From Teratosphaeria epicoccoides (Eukaryota; Ascomycota; Dothideomycetes; Mycosphaerellales; Teratosphaeriaceae): a stretch of 64,000 bases of DNA. Position numbers and translations under genes: made by a program. Positions within the stretch are counted from its first letter, which is position 1. Every line of letters begins with the position of its first letter. Under the pieces are notes generated by a model. It saw only the letters and a program-made list of their open reading frames with translations. It ran no database searches and was not told the origin of the DNA. The stretch lies in assembly GCA_021401465.1 (NCBI GenBank), contig JADDMT010000008.1, positions 124,001 to 188,000 of the forward strand, in the 5' to 3' direction. Below, in pieces: positions 10,717 through 21,621 of the stretch.

Positions 10717-11515
10717 CTGCCCCTCCTCCTATGAGGATGTCCCTAGCCTTACTAAGTAATACGCGCGGAACATATAGGGTACAGGATGTAGCACACTTAC
10801 ACTACGTAAGAGTAAATAGGTAGATAGCCTACGTAACATGTGTCATGCGTATACCTTAACACCTTCGCCGCGAGTACAGGGCAGAGGCTACTAACTTAGA
10901 CGGGTTTTAATCTGTTACATGTTAGGCGACTTCGCGACACCTTCGCTTTACATGTAGATCGAGATATCAGGAAACCATGAGTACATACTTTAGTCAATCT
11001 TTGAAATAGTAGGGCGAGCATGCGCGCTAGCCTCGCTAAGTAGCTTGGCTGTCCCTATTTAGTCATGACTATAAAGAATGTGTCGTAGAACCTTAGGGGT
11101 AGTAGGAATGTACACGGACGCTCTACGCGTACCGCTTGAAACAACAGGAGCGCGCTCCTAGCGCGGGTTTCGCCACATTTTCATGCTAGTAGACTAGCAC
11201 GAGTATAGTTAGCGCACATGCGTAACAGCTGTGTTATCCGTTCTTGCATTATCCGGTCCCCTTGTAAGTTAACTAAAGGCAGGTACTCTGCACATGTAGT
11301 TTGACTTACTAGCTTAACAGTTGTAGTAGGCAACAGGGGGGCTATTAGAGGGTATAAAAACCTCGTCGCTTTCCTAAACTTCCTGTTCTAAAACACTAAA
11401 ATTAACCTCCGCTTCCATTTTGCTTAGCCTGCGCCTCGCTATGTCTACGGGTCTAAACCGGAGCTTCTTCTTCTTTAATCAATTAATCAAGATCAATTAA
11501 CTTATCTTAGCAATA
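10717..11515 (+). promoter_or_regulatory. Upstream region of the A accessory gene (old copy)
   Basis: About 800 bp between the 3' LTR and the accessory ORF, with no ORF of its own. TATAAAAA at 11353-11360 lies about 155 bp before the former start codon. It is shared with 19187-19984 and, on the other strand, 36849-37646, with transition differences. RIP has changed the start codon of this copy. Confidence 0.55.
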
Positions 11516-12875
11516 ATAGCTTATATGCTACAGACTAAGTTCGACGCTACTTGCTCTGCCCGCGATTATCGCTCATGTCGACAATGCCTTGACAACCTTA
11601 GCAGCTAAGCTGCACACATCTCTCCTCCGCGTGTTAGTAAGGCGTCCCCTACCTGCGAGGTATGCGTGGCTTGTACTAACTAAAGCGTAGCTAAGATCTA
11701 CGTCAGCGGATTTAATGAGGGTAGTGTCTACCGCAATTATGTTAACTATAATAGCAAGCATCAAAAATGCCAAGACCTCCCTAAAGAGGTATACGGCGAG
11801 TACAACTAGCTCTGCCGTAACATTAATGACTTCTAGAGTACGCGTGACAAGGGGGTTACCGAAGGTACTCTAACTATGAATAGGCTATAGGCTAAGTACC
11901 GCGAGGCACTCGCCTACCTGCTTGGCGCCCTCTCGTGCTTTACCGTAACTACTAACCGTTCTTATAGCAGTGTTCGCTTCGACTCTCTGCTAACAGGCAA
12001 AAACGTTTGTCTAGGTCTAATCGCAGACTTAGTCTAGAAGATCTTGAAGGTACTAACTATTAGGGTCGAGACCTTCGCTATAGTACGCATATAGTGCAGG
12101 TACCCTCTAAGTATAGATGCTGACTTTCTCCGCTAGGCTAACGTTAGCGTCGAGAAATATCTAACTAGCTGCTAGCGTTAGCAACTCGGGGCCCTTGCCT
12201 CTATTAACGATGACTTCGAGACGCAGATAATCCGTAAGAAGGTCATCAAGCAATTCACTGTTCCCGCTACTAAGGCTATGCCCTAGCGCCGTACTAAGAG
12301 TCAGCCTGCCTCTAAGCTAGTCCTAAGGACTAAGCTGTAAGTTACTTACTCGAATCCTGTCGCGTGCGTATAGCTAATACATCGTAGCGCTGCCGCTTAC
12401 GCCGCCTTGACGCTACTGTCTAAGAAGAAGAAGAAGGCTAGGGCTAAAATTAAGGTTAGCGACAAGGAAGCCGAACCTTCCCTGCTTGCGATCCGCACTA
12501 CGTCCGCTAAGACGCTAAGGTACAAGCCTCTAGGCTAGATCTTTGAGGATGAGGAGGATGACGACGTCTAGGATACCTTCGGTCCTAACGTGATCCCTTT
12601 GCGCTATAGTGTTGCTATACTAGTTACGCCTGAGGGAGACACCGAGTCTGATAATGTAGTCGACACTTATGTCAAGAAGCGCAAGATGATCTCGAGGGCT
12701 AAGCGCGACAGCCGCAAGCGCGCCTAAGTCTCTTTGCCTTCTAATGCTAAGGATGAGGTAGTTGTCGCGACTAGGCGCGGTAAGGATGTCGCTAGCTCTC
12801 TAGCTACTATAGGCTCTGAAGACAAGCCCCCTCGTAACCTACTAAAGAAGAAGATGCCGGCCTCTCTTTATGGCG
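11516..12875 (+). pseudogene. Accessory gene of old family A, 5' part
   Basis: Corresponds to the 474-codon accessory frame best seen at 19985-21406. The start codon reads ATA (11516-11518). The second cysteine of the putative zinc cluster survives here as TGT (about 11668), whereas the young copy has TAT, which helps reconstruct the motif. The B insertion cuts the frame after the lysine-rich KKMPASL-like segment; the last codons resume at 27977. Confidence 0.75.
12871..12875. repeat. Target-site duplication TGGCG, left copy
   Basis: TGGCG precedes the B 5' LTR here and follows the B 3' LTR at 27972-27976. Joining the flanks restores the A accessory frame, which proves that B inserted into A. 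Confidence 0.9.
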
Positions 12876-13316
12876 TGTCATGAGTGTCAGGAGTACTGCG
12901 GGTTTCAGGATCATGAGGGTCCTGAGTGCTATGAGTTATAGGCATAGTCATAGGAGAAAGGATCTATCACGTGAGGACAGATCCCTAGATCTGTAGGGTT
13001 AGTCTACAGATCTATAGGCCTGTAATAAAGAAGGGATCTGTCACAGGATAACAGAACCTTAGATCTATAGGGTTAGTCTATAGATCTACAGACATAGATC
13101 TATTAGGTCTGTTAACAGATCTAACAGAGCTGCTCTGTCTCTCTAGTATATAGGGATAGCTTCAGGACAGGTAGTTAGGAGCTTCGTGCTTAATTTAATT
13201 CCCTTTCCCTAGAGGATAGTTAGTGACAAGGTTAACTACTATTATCGATATTCTTTACAGCTCTGCGAGTCTAACACCTAGTTACCTTCCTGCTATTAGT
13301 ACCTGCCCTTATGACA
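12876..13316 (+). repeat. 5' LTR, family B subtype 1 (441 bp)
   Basis: TGTCATGAG start and CTTATGACA end. It contains two hairpins at 12988-13012 and 13062-13086 (9-bp arms, 7-nt loop with GGTTAGT). TATATAG at 13147-13153 is the likely promoter for the gag-pol transcript. Confidence 0.88.
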
Positions 13317-13375
13317 TTTTAAGCACTACTTCTGAGGAAGTATCAGGGGACTTGTCAAGCGCTTAACATACGCCT

Positions 13376-15262
13376 ATGTTAAGTAGTTCTTTAGCTGTTA
13401 GTTCAACTTCTAGCGACAATCAACTAACACTACGAGAACAAGTTGCCGCTATACCTCAAATTACGTAGTAGCTCGAATCTATTCACCTTAGCGAGATAGC
13501 TCTAGCATCGGTCGCAGGTTTAACTACTAGGAATAGACATAGTAACAACGGCTTTAAGATAGGAAGCCCTACAGAGTTCACAGGACAACGATCTTAAGTC
13601 GAGATGTTTATCCTATAATGCTAGTTAGCATTTAATGTAGATACGGAACAGTTTACAACACATCATAAGCAAATAATGTACATTGTCTCTTACCTAAAGG
13701 GACTAGCGTTCGAGTTTATCTAGCCTCATCTAACAGACTATCTAGATCACGTTAGCAACGTCGAAGCCAGGAAGACGACAACTAGGGAGATTCTTAACTT
13801 AGACAAGTCTTTGTTTAAGGCATTACGCGAAGCGTTTAGGCTCGGTAATAAGCAACAAGAGGCCGAGAGAGCTCTCCTAGGAATCTAGTAGAAGGGTTCC
13901 GCCATTAAGTACCGCGCGGACTTTTAGACCCTCTCTGCTCGAGTCGACTAGAATGATAATGCTTTAGCCGCTTAGTTCTACTAGGGACTAAAGGAGACAG
14001 TTAAGGACGAAATTGCCTAAGGAGATCGGCTAACGACATTCAAGGAAATGAGCGATCTCGCGATTAGAATCGATAATCGTATCTAGGAACGACAGCAAGA
14101 ACGACAACATGGAAATTGTAAGCTAGCACAGGCTAACTATAAGGTTTAACGATTAGCACCAAAATGGCGAAGCGATTACTATAGTCTCTAACCTATAGAG
14201 TTAGATGCGACTAAGGGGCGCCTAAGGAATAGACCCTAAGGAAAGCCGCGGAAGGGCTCTCCTCCCTAGAATGGTCTGAAGAAGCCATTCGACAAGAGTA
14301 ATCTCGAGTGCTACAACTGTAGAAAGAAAGGACACTTTGCCCGCGAGTGTTTTGCTAAGAAGCAACGACAGGAACTGCCTAGGATAGAGCAGGCTCGCGT
14401 GACAACAACGGCGCCTTAGCAAAAGGCCGCCGCTACTCGAGAACCGGACTATGCCGCACTTACTTAGACTACGTGCTATGACGACGATTGTCGAATTCAC
14501 ATGAGTAATAAAGATAGTTCCGGATAGTACCCTAGCTGAAACAAGGCATAGTCGATCTGTGCGCTAAGAGGTATACCTTCTAGTATAATAGTCCTAAGGC
14601 AACAGGAGCTAGAAGAAGAAGAAGAAAGTTCGGACGACAACTACGAGGTTGTCAAAGCCGTCATTCCTGATTCCGAGGAAGACAAGAGCATAGAGTGATA
14701 GGCTATGCTGCCGCATGACATCAGGCTCGATATTATCCGAATCATACAGAACTAGTAGGCTCAGGCTTGCCTATAGATTAATAGAGTACAACACGTCGAC
14801 TAGCTTTAGTATGACGAACTAGCCGACCGTATGCGACGACACCTAAGGAGACTACTAGTTGTAGCTTAACCTCACGCACATTAGAAAGTTGTCTAAGAAA
14901 TTATACTGTTCGGGGTAGAGTTTACGCCCTAGGGAGGCTACCTGACCTATAAAGGTATTTAGATTCCATAAGCGCTACGACTCCGAGTCTACTACTTAAA
15001 GATAGAGTACGGAAGAAACGCGCAGGAACAGTAAGGCTAAGAGCAAGAACGACCTCTTAGGCTAGAAAATGGTAACGCTTAGAGAAGAAGCCGAGACTAT
15101 ACGATCCCTAAACTAGTCCGAGAGGACAGTTATTTGGGAAACGACAAGGTCCGCTAGAATTAGACCTACGGACAGACTAGACAGAGCTATAACGATGTGC
15201 CGCGATTAGCGCTAGATACGCGAACAACCTTAGAGTATAGGTGCACATTAACGAGACGCTAG
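13376..15262 (+). pseudogene. gag (family B, nested copy)
   Basis: ATG at 13376, 59 bp after the LTR. A Ser/Thr-rich N-terminus is followed by the retrotransposon Gag domain (about 13555-14150) and an intact CCHC zinc knuckle at 14306-14350 (CYNCRKKGHFARECF). An acidic patch (EEEEES) at about 14610 and a long C-terminal extension follow. The gag frame overlaps pol and pol is in the -1 frame relative to gag; the same relation holds in the copy at 41696. Gag forms the particle and packages RNA. Many TAG/TAA codons inactivate it. Confidence 0.85.
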
Positions 15263-18200
15263 CTAGGGCCTTAATAGATTCAGGATGTACTAGAATCTTC
15301 ATGACGCCCAAGTTCGCCAGGACAGCTAGGATAAAGCTACAGGCGAAGACAAATGCTTTCTTACTATAAGCAATTAATAGAAAGCCGGTTACGTACAACT
15401 AAGGAGTAGTTGACGAAGAGACCGAGATGATGCCTCTACGGATAGGACACTACTAAGAGATACTCTAGTTCGACATCATGGAGTTACTAGGCTCGGATGT
15501 AGTACTAGGGTTACTATGGCTAAGGAACGCTAACCTCTATATCGACTAGAAGAATAAGAGGATCTAGTTCCCGGAACTCTCAAGATCGATACCTCTACCT
15601 GTAGTACACGACATAGTAGGCAAGATCGAAATATGTGCTATGACTTCAAGCGAGATAGTAGCTACTATCAAGGATCTAGAACAGGAAGTGTACGTCCTAT
15701 AGGTTAAAGCGACGCAAATAGAAGTCAGGGCCGAATTCACAGTTCCGAATAAGTATAAAGAGTTCGCTACTCTTTTTGAGGAAGAACCCGACTAAGAAGC
15801 TCTGCCAGAACACTAGGAGTAGGACTACGGGATACCCTTACTCCCTAGCAAGACACTGACGAAGCAATTAGTTTGCCTGTTATTAGCGGCGAAACTAGAG
15901 ATTCTCCGGAAATACCTAGAAGACAACCTCCGGAAAGGCTTCATCCGCGAGTCGTAGTCCCTAGCCAGATATCCGATCCTGTTTATGCCTAAGGGGGAAG
16001 ATAACTAGCGACTCTGCGTAGATTATCGTAGATTAAACGACATCATGATAAAGAATAGTTATCCGCTTCCTTTGCTCTCAGAATTACAGGACCGCCTATA
16101 AGGAGCAATGTAGTTCTCGAAGTTCGACATACCTAGAGCGTATAATCGAATTTAAGTTAAGGAAGGCGAAGAATAGAAGACTGTGTTCCGAACAAGGTTC
16201 AGACACTACGAGTACATAGTTATGCTATTTAGGTTAACAAACGCCCTAGCTACATAGCAGGCATTTATTAACAACATGCTACGAGAGTACCTCGACGTCT
16301 TTGTAGTTATATACCTAGACGACATCCTCGTCTATTCCCGGACGATCGAAGAGCATAGGACTTACATGCGTAAGGTACTTTAGAAACTCCAGGATTACTA
16401 GCTAAAGGTTAAGCCCTAGAAGAGCGAGTTTCATAAGCAGGAAGTACAATTCTTTAGCTACGTGGTAGCATGGAATAGAATCAAGATAGACACTAAGAAA
16501 GTCTAGGTCGTAAAAGAGTAGCCTACGCCGACTAATATTAAGGAAGTATAGTCCTTCCTTAGATTCGCTAACTTCTACAGGAGATTTGTAGCAAACTATT
16601 CGAAGATCACGGCACTACTTACGACTCTTACGACGAAGGATACACCATTCGTATAGGACGACGCCTAACGGAATGCCTTCAAGGAACTCAAGCGACGATT
16701 TACAGATCAGCTGATCTTACTTGTGTTCAACCTAGATAAGCCTATCATAGTCGAAACAGATGCCTCTAACGTAGCACTCGGGGCATGCTTAAGTCAACTA
16801 GGACTAAGTAGACGACTACAGCTAGTCGCCTATTACTCGAGGAAATTGTCTAGACTAGAACTCCATTATGACGTCTACAACAAAGAACTTCTAGCCATAG
16901 TAGACGCCTACAAGGCCTAGCGAGTCTACTTAGAAGGTTCTAAGTACTAGGTCATAGTCTACACAGACTATGAGAACTTGCGATACTTCACAACGACGAA
17001 AGAGTTAAACTAACGACAGGTTCGGTAGAGCGAGGAGCTCTCTAGTTTTAACTACAAGATTGTCTATCGTAAGGGGACTAATAACGCACGCGCCGAAGCA
17101 CTTAGCCGCCAGACGGACTACATGAAGGGCGTGAAGTAGGAGAAACATGCTATTCTCTAGGAAAATAGCGATAGCACGCTAGGAGTCAACTAACTCGCGG
17201 CCACAACTGTCACATAGACTAGTAGGTTTCAGGACGACCTAAAAAACGCCCTAATCTATGACCTAACTACGCTCGCTGTCCGCGACGACATTAATAGACA
17301 GGAGGATTAGGAAGACGAAGACAGAATCCTTCTGTTTCAAGGATTAGTATACGTGCTAACGTCTTTACGATTAGAACTACTACGCCTCTGACATAACGTA
17401 CCTTAGGCAGGACACCCGGGAGTGTCTAAGATGAAGCAAATTCTCTGACAAGAATATTACTTCCCTAGGATAGGCAAGGCAATCGAGGACTACGTCTGTC
17501 AATATGTGACTTGCTAATGAAGTAAGCATGACTGTCATAGACCGTATAGGCTACTACGACTACTAAAGGTACCTTAACGGCCATGGGAATCGCTCGCTAT
17601 GGATTTTATCGTTAAACTACCTTAGTCGAGAGAACCTGCTACTAATGAGTTCTTCGACAGGATCATGGGAGTAGTCGACCGATTCACTAAGTTTAGGAAG
17701 TTTATCCCTTACCGCGAAGACTTCAAGACTAAAGATATCGCGTAGGTCTTCATTAAATAGGTAGTAGCACTACACGGCATGCTATAGGACCTAGTAACGG
17801 ATCGAGGATCCGTGTTTACCTCTAACTTCTAGAGAGCCCTGATAAGACAATTCCAGGTCAAACATCGACTAAGTACTTCCTTCTACCCTTAGACAGATAG
17901 ACAGACAGAACGTCTAAATCAGACGTTAGAACAGTACCTTCGATCCTATGTTAATAGGGACTAGAACAACTAGGTAGAGTTGTTGCTAATGGCATAGCTC
18001 GCGTATAATAGTACGCCGGCAGAGTTAACAGGACTCTCGCCATTTTAGATGGCGTATAGATTAGCTATAGAAGACATTCCGGACGTCTTAGCTAGTAATC
18101 CGAACCTAGTAGCACTTAGACGAGTAGAACATCTACGCTAACTGCAAACAGAAGCACGACTCGACCTGCAGTTCTATTAGCAGAACATAGCACGGTACGC

Positions 18201-18660
18201 GAATCGTAAGAGAATTAAGGGACTAATTCTAAAGGAAGGGGACAAGGTATATCTCCTCTGCCGTTACATCAAATCGGACAAGCCGAGTAAAAAACTAGAC
18301 GCTGTAAAACTAGGACTATTCAGGATCAAGGCCAAGAAGGGACTAGTTAATTTTGAGTTACACCTACCCGAGCAGATGAGAATACACCCTGTGTTCCATG
18401 TCTCTCTGCTAGAACAAGCAGCGCCAGACACCGCACTACAATCGGAACCCTTACTACTCGACCCTAAAGTAGAAGAACCGGAGTACTCTGTCGAGAGGAT
18501 TATCGACACTCGCTAGCGGGACGGACAGCGAGAGTACTTAGTAAAATGGGAAGGATATAGGAGTACCGAGAACACCTAGGAACCCCTAGAACATCTGCGA
18601 AACTGTTAGCAAAAGATACGAAGTTTCGAGAAAGGAACGAACCTAGGAAGAAGATCCTAA
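15193..18660 (+). pseudogene. pol (family B, nested copy): PR, RT, RNase H, IN, chromodomain
   Basis: The protease has ALIDSGCTRIF at about 15268-15300 (DSG active site) and VVLGLLWL near 15500. RT has CVDYRRLN near 16016, a degraded FDIPRAYN block near 16124 and YLDD at 16312-16323. RNase H (VETDASNVALGA) starts near 16750. The integrase has the AGHPGVSKMKQI zinc region near 17410 and a DDE core with MDFIVKLP (about 17598), VTDRGSVFT (about 17796) and TERLNQTLE (about 17905). The chromodomain is near 18535 (EYLVKWEGY). The TAA at 18658-18660 is the conserved stop. RIP stops are scattered throughout. The pol 3' end overlaps the antisense accessory gene. Confidence 0.9.
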
Positions 18661-18826
18661 GCCGCGACTAGACTCCTGCGGGACGCTATCGACTAGCTCG
18701 GCTATCACGCCATCCAGGAAACCCTAATATGAGGCGTTAGCGAAACCCTCTATTACGCTCTATGTCGTAGGACTAAGAGCGAGACCCGCGGAAGGATCTA
18801 GGTCAAGGAGAAACCTAGCCTGCAAG
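18643..18826 (-). pseudogene. Antisense accessory gene of family B, 3' part
   Basis: The C-terminal part of the accessory frame, continued from 27001 across the A insertion. It reads ARFLLDLDPSAGL and an ALSPTT segment, ending at TAG 18643-18645. It overlaps the conserved pol stop by 18 bp, tail to tail. Together with 27001-27449 it makes 633 bp in one frame. The last four codons are extra relative to the 621-bp copies, where a TAA ends the frame earlier. Confidence 0.75.
18822..18826. repeat. Target-site duplication GCAAG, left copy
   Basis: GCAAG here and at 26996-27000 flanks the young A element. Removing A and one copy rejoins the B accessory frame. Confidence 0.92.
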
Positions 18827-19186
18827 TAATATAGATGTATGTGCTATATGATATGGAAATATCTCGCAGTGTAGCAGAGTAATCCGACCTTTTAGTAGGT
18901 ACAAGACAGCGCTGCTTTCTGCTTATCGCAGAGGTGGCGCTAAGGGTGCTTATAACCCCTGACGCTCCTTAATTAGGGAAAGCATGTCCGAGCCTAACCC
19001 CGTAGGGGTACCGTAGGGTTAGCGACATAGGGGCGTCCTACGTCGACAACTGATCCTACTCGGACGACATATAAGCCAACGTATGTACGAAGGACCCCCT
19101 TGCCATATGTAGCAGGGTCACTGCATGCCAAGGGCGGCCATTAGAACCCATGCGGTTCAGATAGTCCCCTAGTATCAACCGTATCA
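18827..19186 (-). repeat. 3' LTR of young family A (360 bp)
   Basis: Ends TAATATAG...CCGTATCA on the plus strand, i.e. TGATACGG...TATATTA on the element strand. The original ends were TGATA...TATCA, as seen at 37647-38006. Confidence 0.9.
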
Positions 19187-19984
19187 CTGCCCCTCCTCCT
19201 ATGAGGATGTCCCTAGCCTCACTAAGTGACGCACGCGGAACATATAGGGTACGGGATGTAGCACGCTTACACCGCGCAAGGGTAAATAGATAGATAGCCT
19301 ACGTAACATGTGTCATGCGCACATCTTAACCCCTTCGTAGCGAGTGCAGGGCAGAGGCTGCTAACTCGGGTAGGTTTCAATCTGTCACATGTTAGGCGGC
19401 TTCGTAATACCTTCGCTTCACATGCGGATCGAGATATCAGGAAACCACGAGTACGTACTTCGGCTAATCCTTGAAATTATAGGGCGAGCATGCGCGCCGG
19501 CCTCGCCAAGTAGCTTGGCTGTCCCTATTTAGTCGTGACTGTAAAGAACGTGTCGCAGAACCTTAGGGTAGTAGGAAAGTACGCGGACGCTCTACGCGCG
19601 CCGCTTGAAACGGCAGGAGCGCGCTCCTAGCGCGGGCCTCGCCACATTTCCATGCTAGTAGGCTAGCACGAGTGCAGTTAGCGTACATGCGTAACAGCCG
19701 CGTTATCCGTTATTGCATTATTCGGTCCTCTTGTAAGTCAACTAGAGGCAGGTACTCTGCGCATGTGGTTCGAGTTACTAGCTCAACAGTTGCGGTAGGC
19801 AACAGGGGGGCTGTCAGAGGGTATAAAAACCTCGTCGCTTCCTAAACTTTCCTGTTCTAAGATACTAACATCGACCTCCGCTCCTACTTCGCTTAGCTTG
19901 CGCCTCGCCGTGTCTGCAGGTCTGTACTAGAGCTCCTTCTTCTTTAATCAATCAATCAAGATCAATTAACCCGTCTTAGCTACA
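19187..19984 (+). promoter_or_regulatory. Promoter region of the A accessory gene
   Basis: The 798 bp between LTR and accessory ATG has no ORF. TATAAAAA at 19822-19829 is followed by a C/T-rich 5' leader of about 125 bp, ending in CTACAATGGCT, a good fungal start context. Transcription would run antisense to gag-pol. The same TATA box, spacing and leader occur in the other A copies. That the gene has its own promoter is inferred from this layout. Confidence 0.6.
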
Positions 19985-21406
19985 ATGGCTCATGTGCTAC
20001 AGACTAAGTTCGACGCTACTCGCTCTGCCCGCGATCGTCGCTCGTGTCGACGATACCTTGACAACCTTAGTAGCCAAGCTGCACACATCTCCTCTCTGCG
20101 TGTTAGTAAGGCGTCCCCTACCCGCGAGGTATGCGTGACTTATACTAACCGAAGCGTAGCCGAGATCTACGTCGGCGGATTTAACGAGGGCAGTGTCTAC
20201 CGCAATTGTGTCAACTATAATGGCAAGCATCAGAAATGCCAAGACCTCCCTGAAGAGGTGTACAGCGAGTACAACTAGCTCTGCCATAACATCGATGACT
20301 TCTAGAGTGCGCGCGACAAGGGGATTACTGAAGGCACTCTGACTATGAACAGGCTACAGGCTAAGTACCGCGAGGTACTCGCCTACCTGCTCGGCGCCCT
20401 CTCGTGCTTCACTGCGACTACTAACTGTTCTCACGGCAGTGTTCGCTTCGACTCTCTGCTAACAGGCGAAAACGTTTGTCTAGGTCTAATCGCAGACTTA
20501 GTCTAGAAGATCTTAAAGGTGCTAACTATTAGGGTCGAGACCTTCACTATAGTACGTATACAGTGCGGGTACCCTCTAAGTATGAAATGCTAACTTTTCC
20601 GCTAGGCTAACGTTAGCGTCGAGAAATATCCGACTAGCCGTTAGCGTCAGCAACTCGGGGCCCTTGCCTCTATTAACGATGACTTTAAGACGCGGATAAT
20701 CTGCAAGAAGGTTATCAAGCAATTCACCGCTCCCGCCGCTAAGGCCATGCCCTAGCGCCATACTAAGAGGCAGCCTGCCTCTAAGCTAGTCCCGAGGACT
20801 AAGCCGTAAGTTACTTACTCGAATCCTGTCGCGTGCGTATAGCTAACACATTGTAGCGCCGCCGCCTACGCCGCCTTGACGCTACTGTCTAAGAAGAAGA
20901 AGAGGGCTAGGGCCAAAATTGAGGTTAGCGACAAGGAAGCCGAGCCTTCCCTGCTTGCGACCCGTACTACGTCTGTCAAGACGCTAAGGCACAAGCCTCT
21001 AGGCCAGATCTTTGAGGATAAGGAGGATGACGACACTCAGGATACCTTCGGTCCTGACGTGATCCCTTCGCGCTGTAGTGTCACCGCACTAGTTGCGCCT
21101 AAGGGAGACACTAAGTCCGATGATGTAGTCAACACTTGTGTCAAGAAGCGCAAGATGATCTCGAGGGCCGAGCGTGACAGCCGCAAGCGCGCTCGAGTCT
21201 CTTCGCCTTCTGATGCTAAGGATGAGGTAGTCGTCGCGACTAGGCGTAGTAAGGGTGTCACTAGTTCTCCGGCTACTATAGGCTCTGAAGACGAGCTCCC
21301 TCGCAACCTACTAAAGAAGAAGATGCTAGCCTCTCTTCGTGGCGTTGCTACCCCTGTTACTCATAGTCGCTTCGGGGTGTTTAGTAGACCCCGTGCAGGT
21401 AGGTAG
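19985..21406 (+). pseudogene. Antisense accessory gene of family A (473 aa, Zn-cluster-like)
   Basis: One frame of 474 codons from ATG 19985 to TAG 21404, the same length (1422 bp) as the copy on the other strand at 35427-36848, broken only by RIP-type stops. The N-terminus is basic (MAHVLQTKFD, then DRRSC). A cysteine array at residues 48-84 would be CX2CX8CX12CX2CX6C: five of its cysteines are visible in at least one copy and the fifth reads Tyr (TAT) in three copies. Two lysine/arginine-rich NLS-like stretches lie at about residues 299-305 and 388-405, the first followed by acidic segments (EDKEDDD). No known enzyme motif seen. It could be a captured host regulator or a transposon-specific protein. 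Convergent with pol; the two stops are 215 bp apart. Confidence 0.75.
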
Positions 21407-21621
21407 TCCCTAGCGGACCGTAACAAGAAAGACTCTCCTACTTCGGGTTTAGTCAGGAAGCCCCTAACTAGTAGTCGCTAAGCATTAGCTACGAAGCTAA
21501 TCCGAGCATGTCTCTTGTTCTTCTTGGGTTTATTCTAGGTGTGCCTTTAGGCATCAATAATGTATAAGTAGGGCGTTTGCTTCTCGTTGTCACTTCGCGC
21601 GTCATGCGCTACATACATGTG
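21407..21621. other. Spacer between the convergent A genes
   Basis: 215 bp between the accessory stop and the pol stop. The pol frame can be read on through TAG/TAA to about 21361, but the TAA at 21622-21624 is shared by all three A copies and is the likelier stop. Confidence 0.5.

Noticed and set aside
20576..20761. Minus-strand 61-codon ORF, with a counterpart at 36072-36257
   Set aside because: It lies opposite the A accessory gene in a region whose sense frame is conserved; a shadow ORF.
21037..21306. Minus-strand 89-codon ORF, repeated at 35527-35796
   Set aside because: Its recurrence is explained by the A copies; it is the reverse of the accessory gene's second half, which has the better frame conservation.
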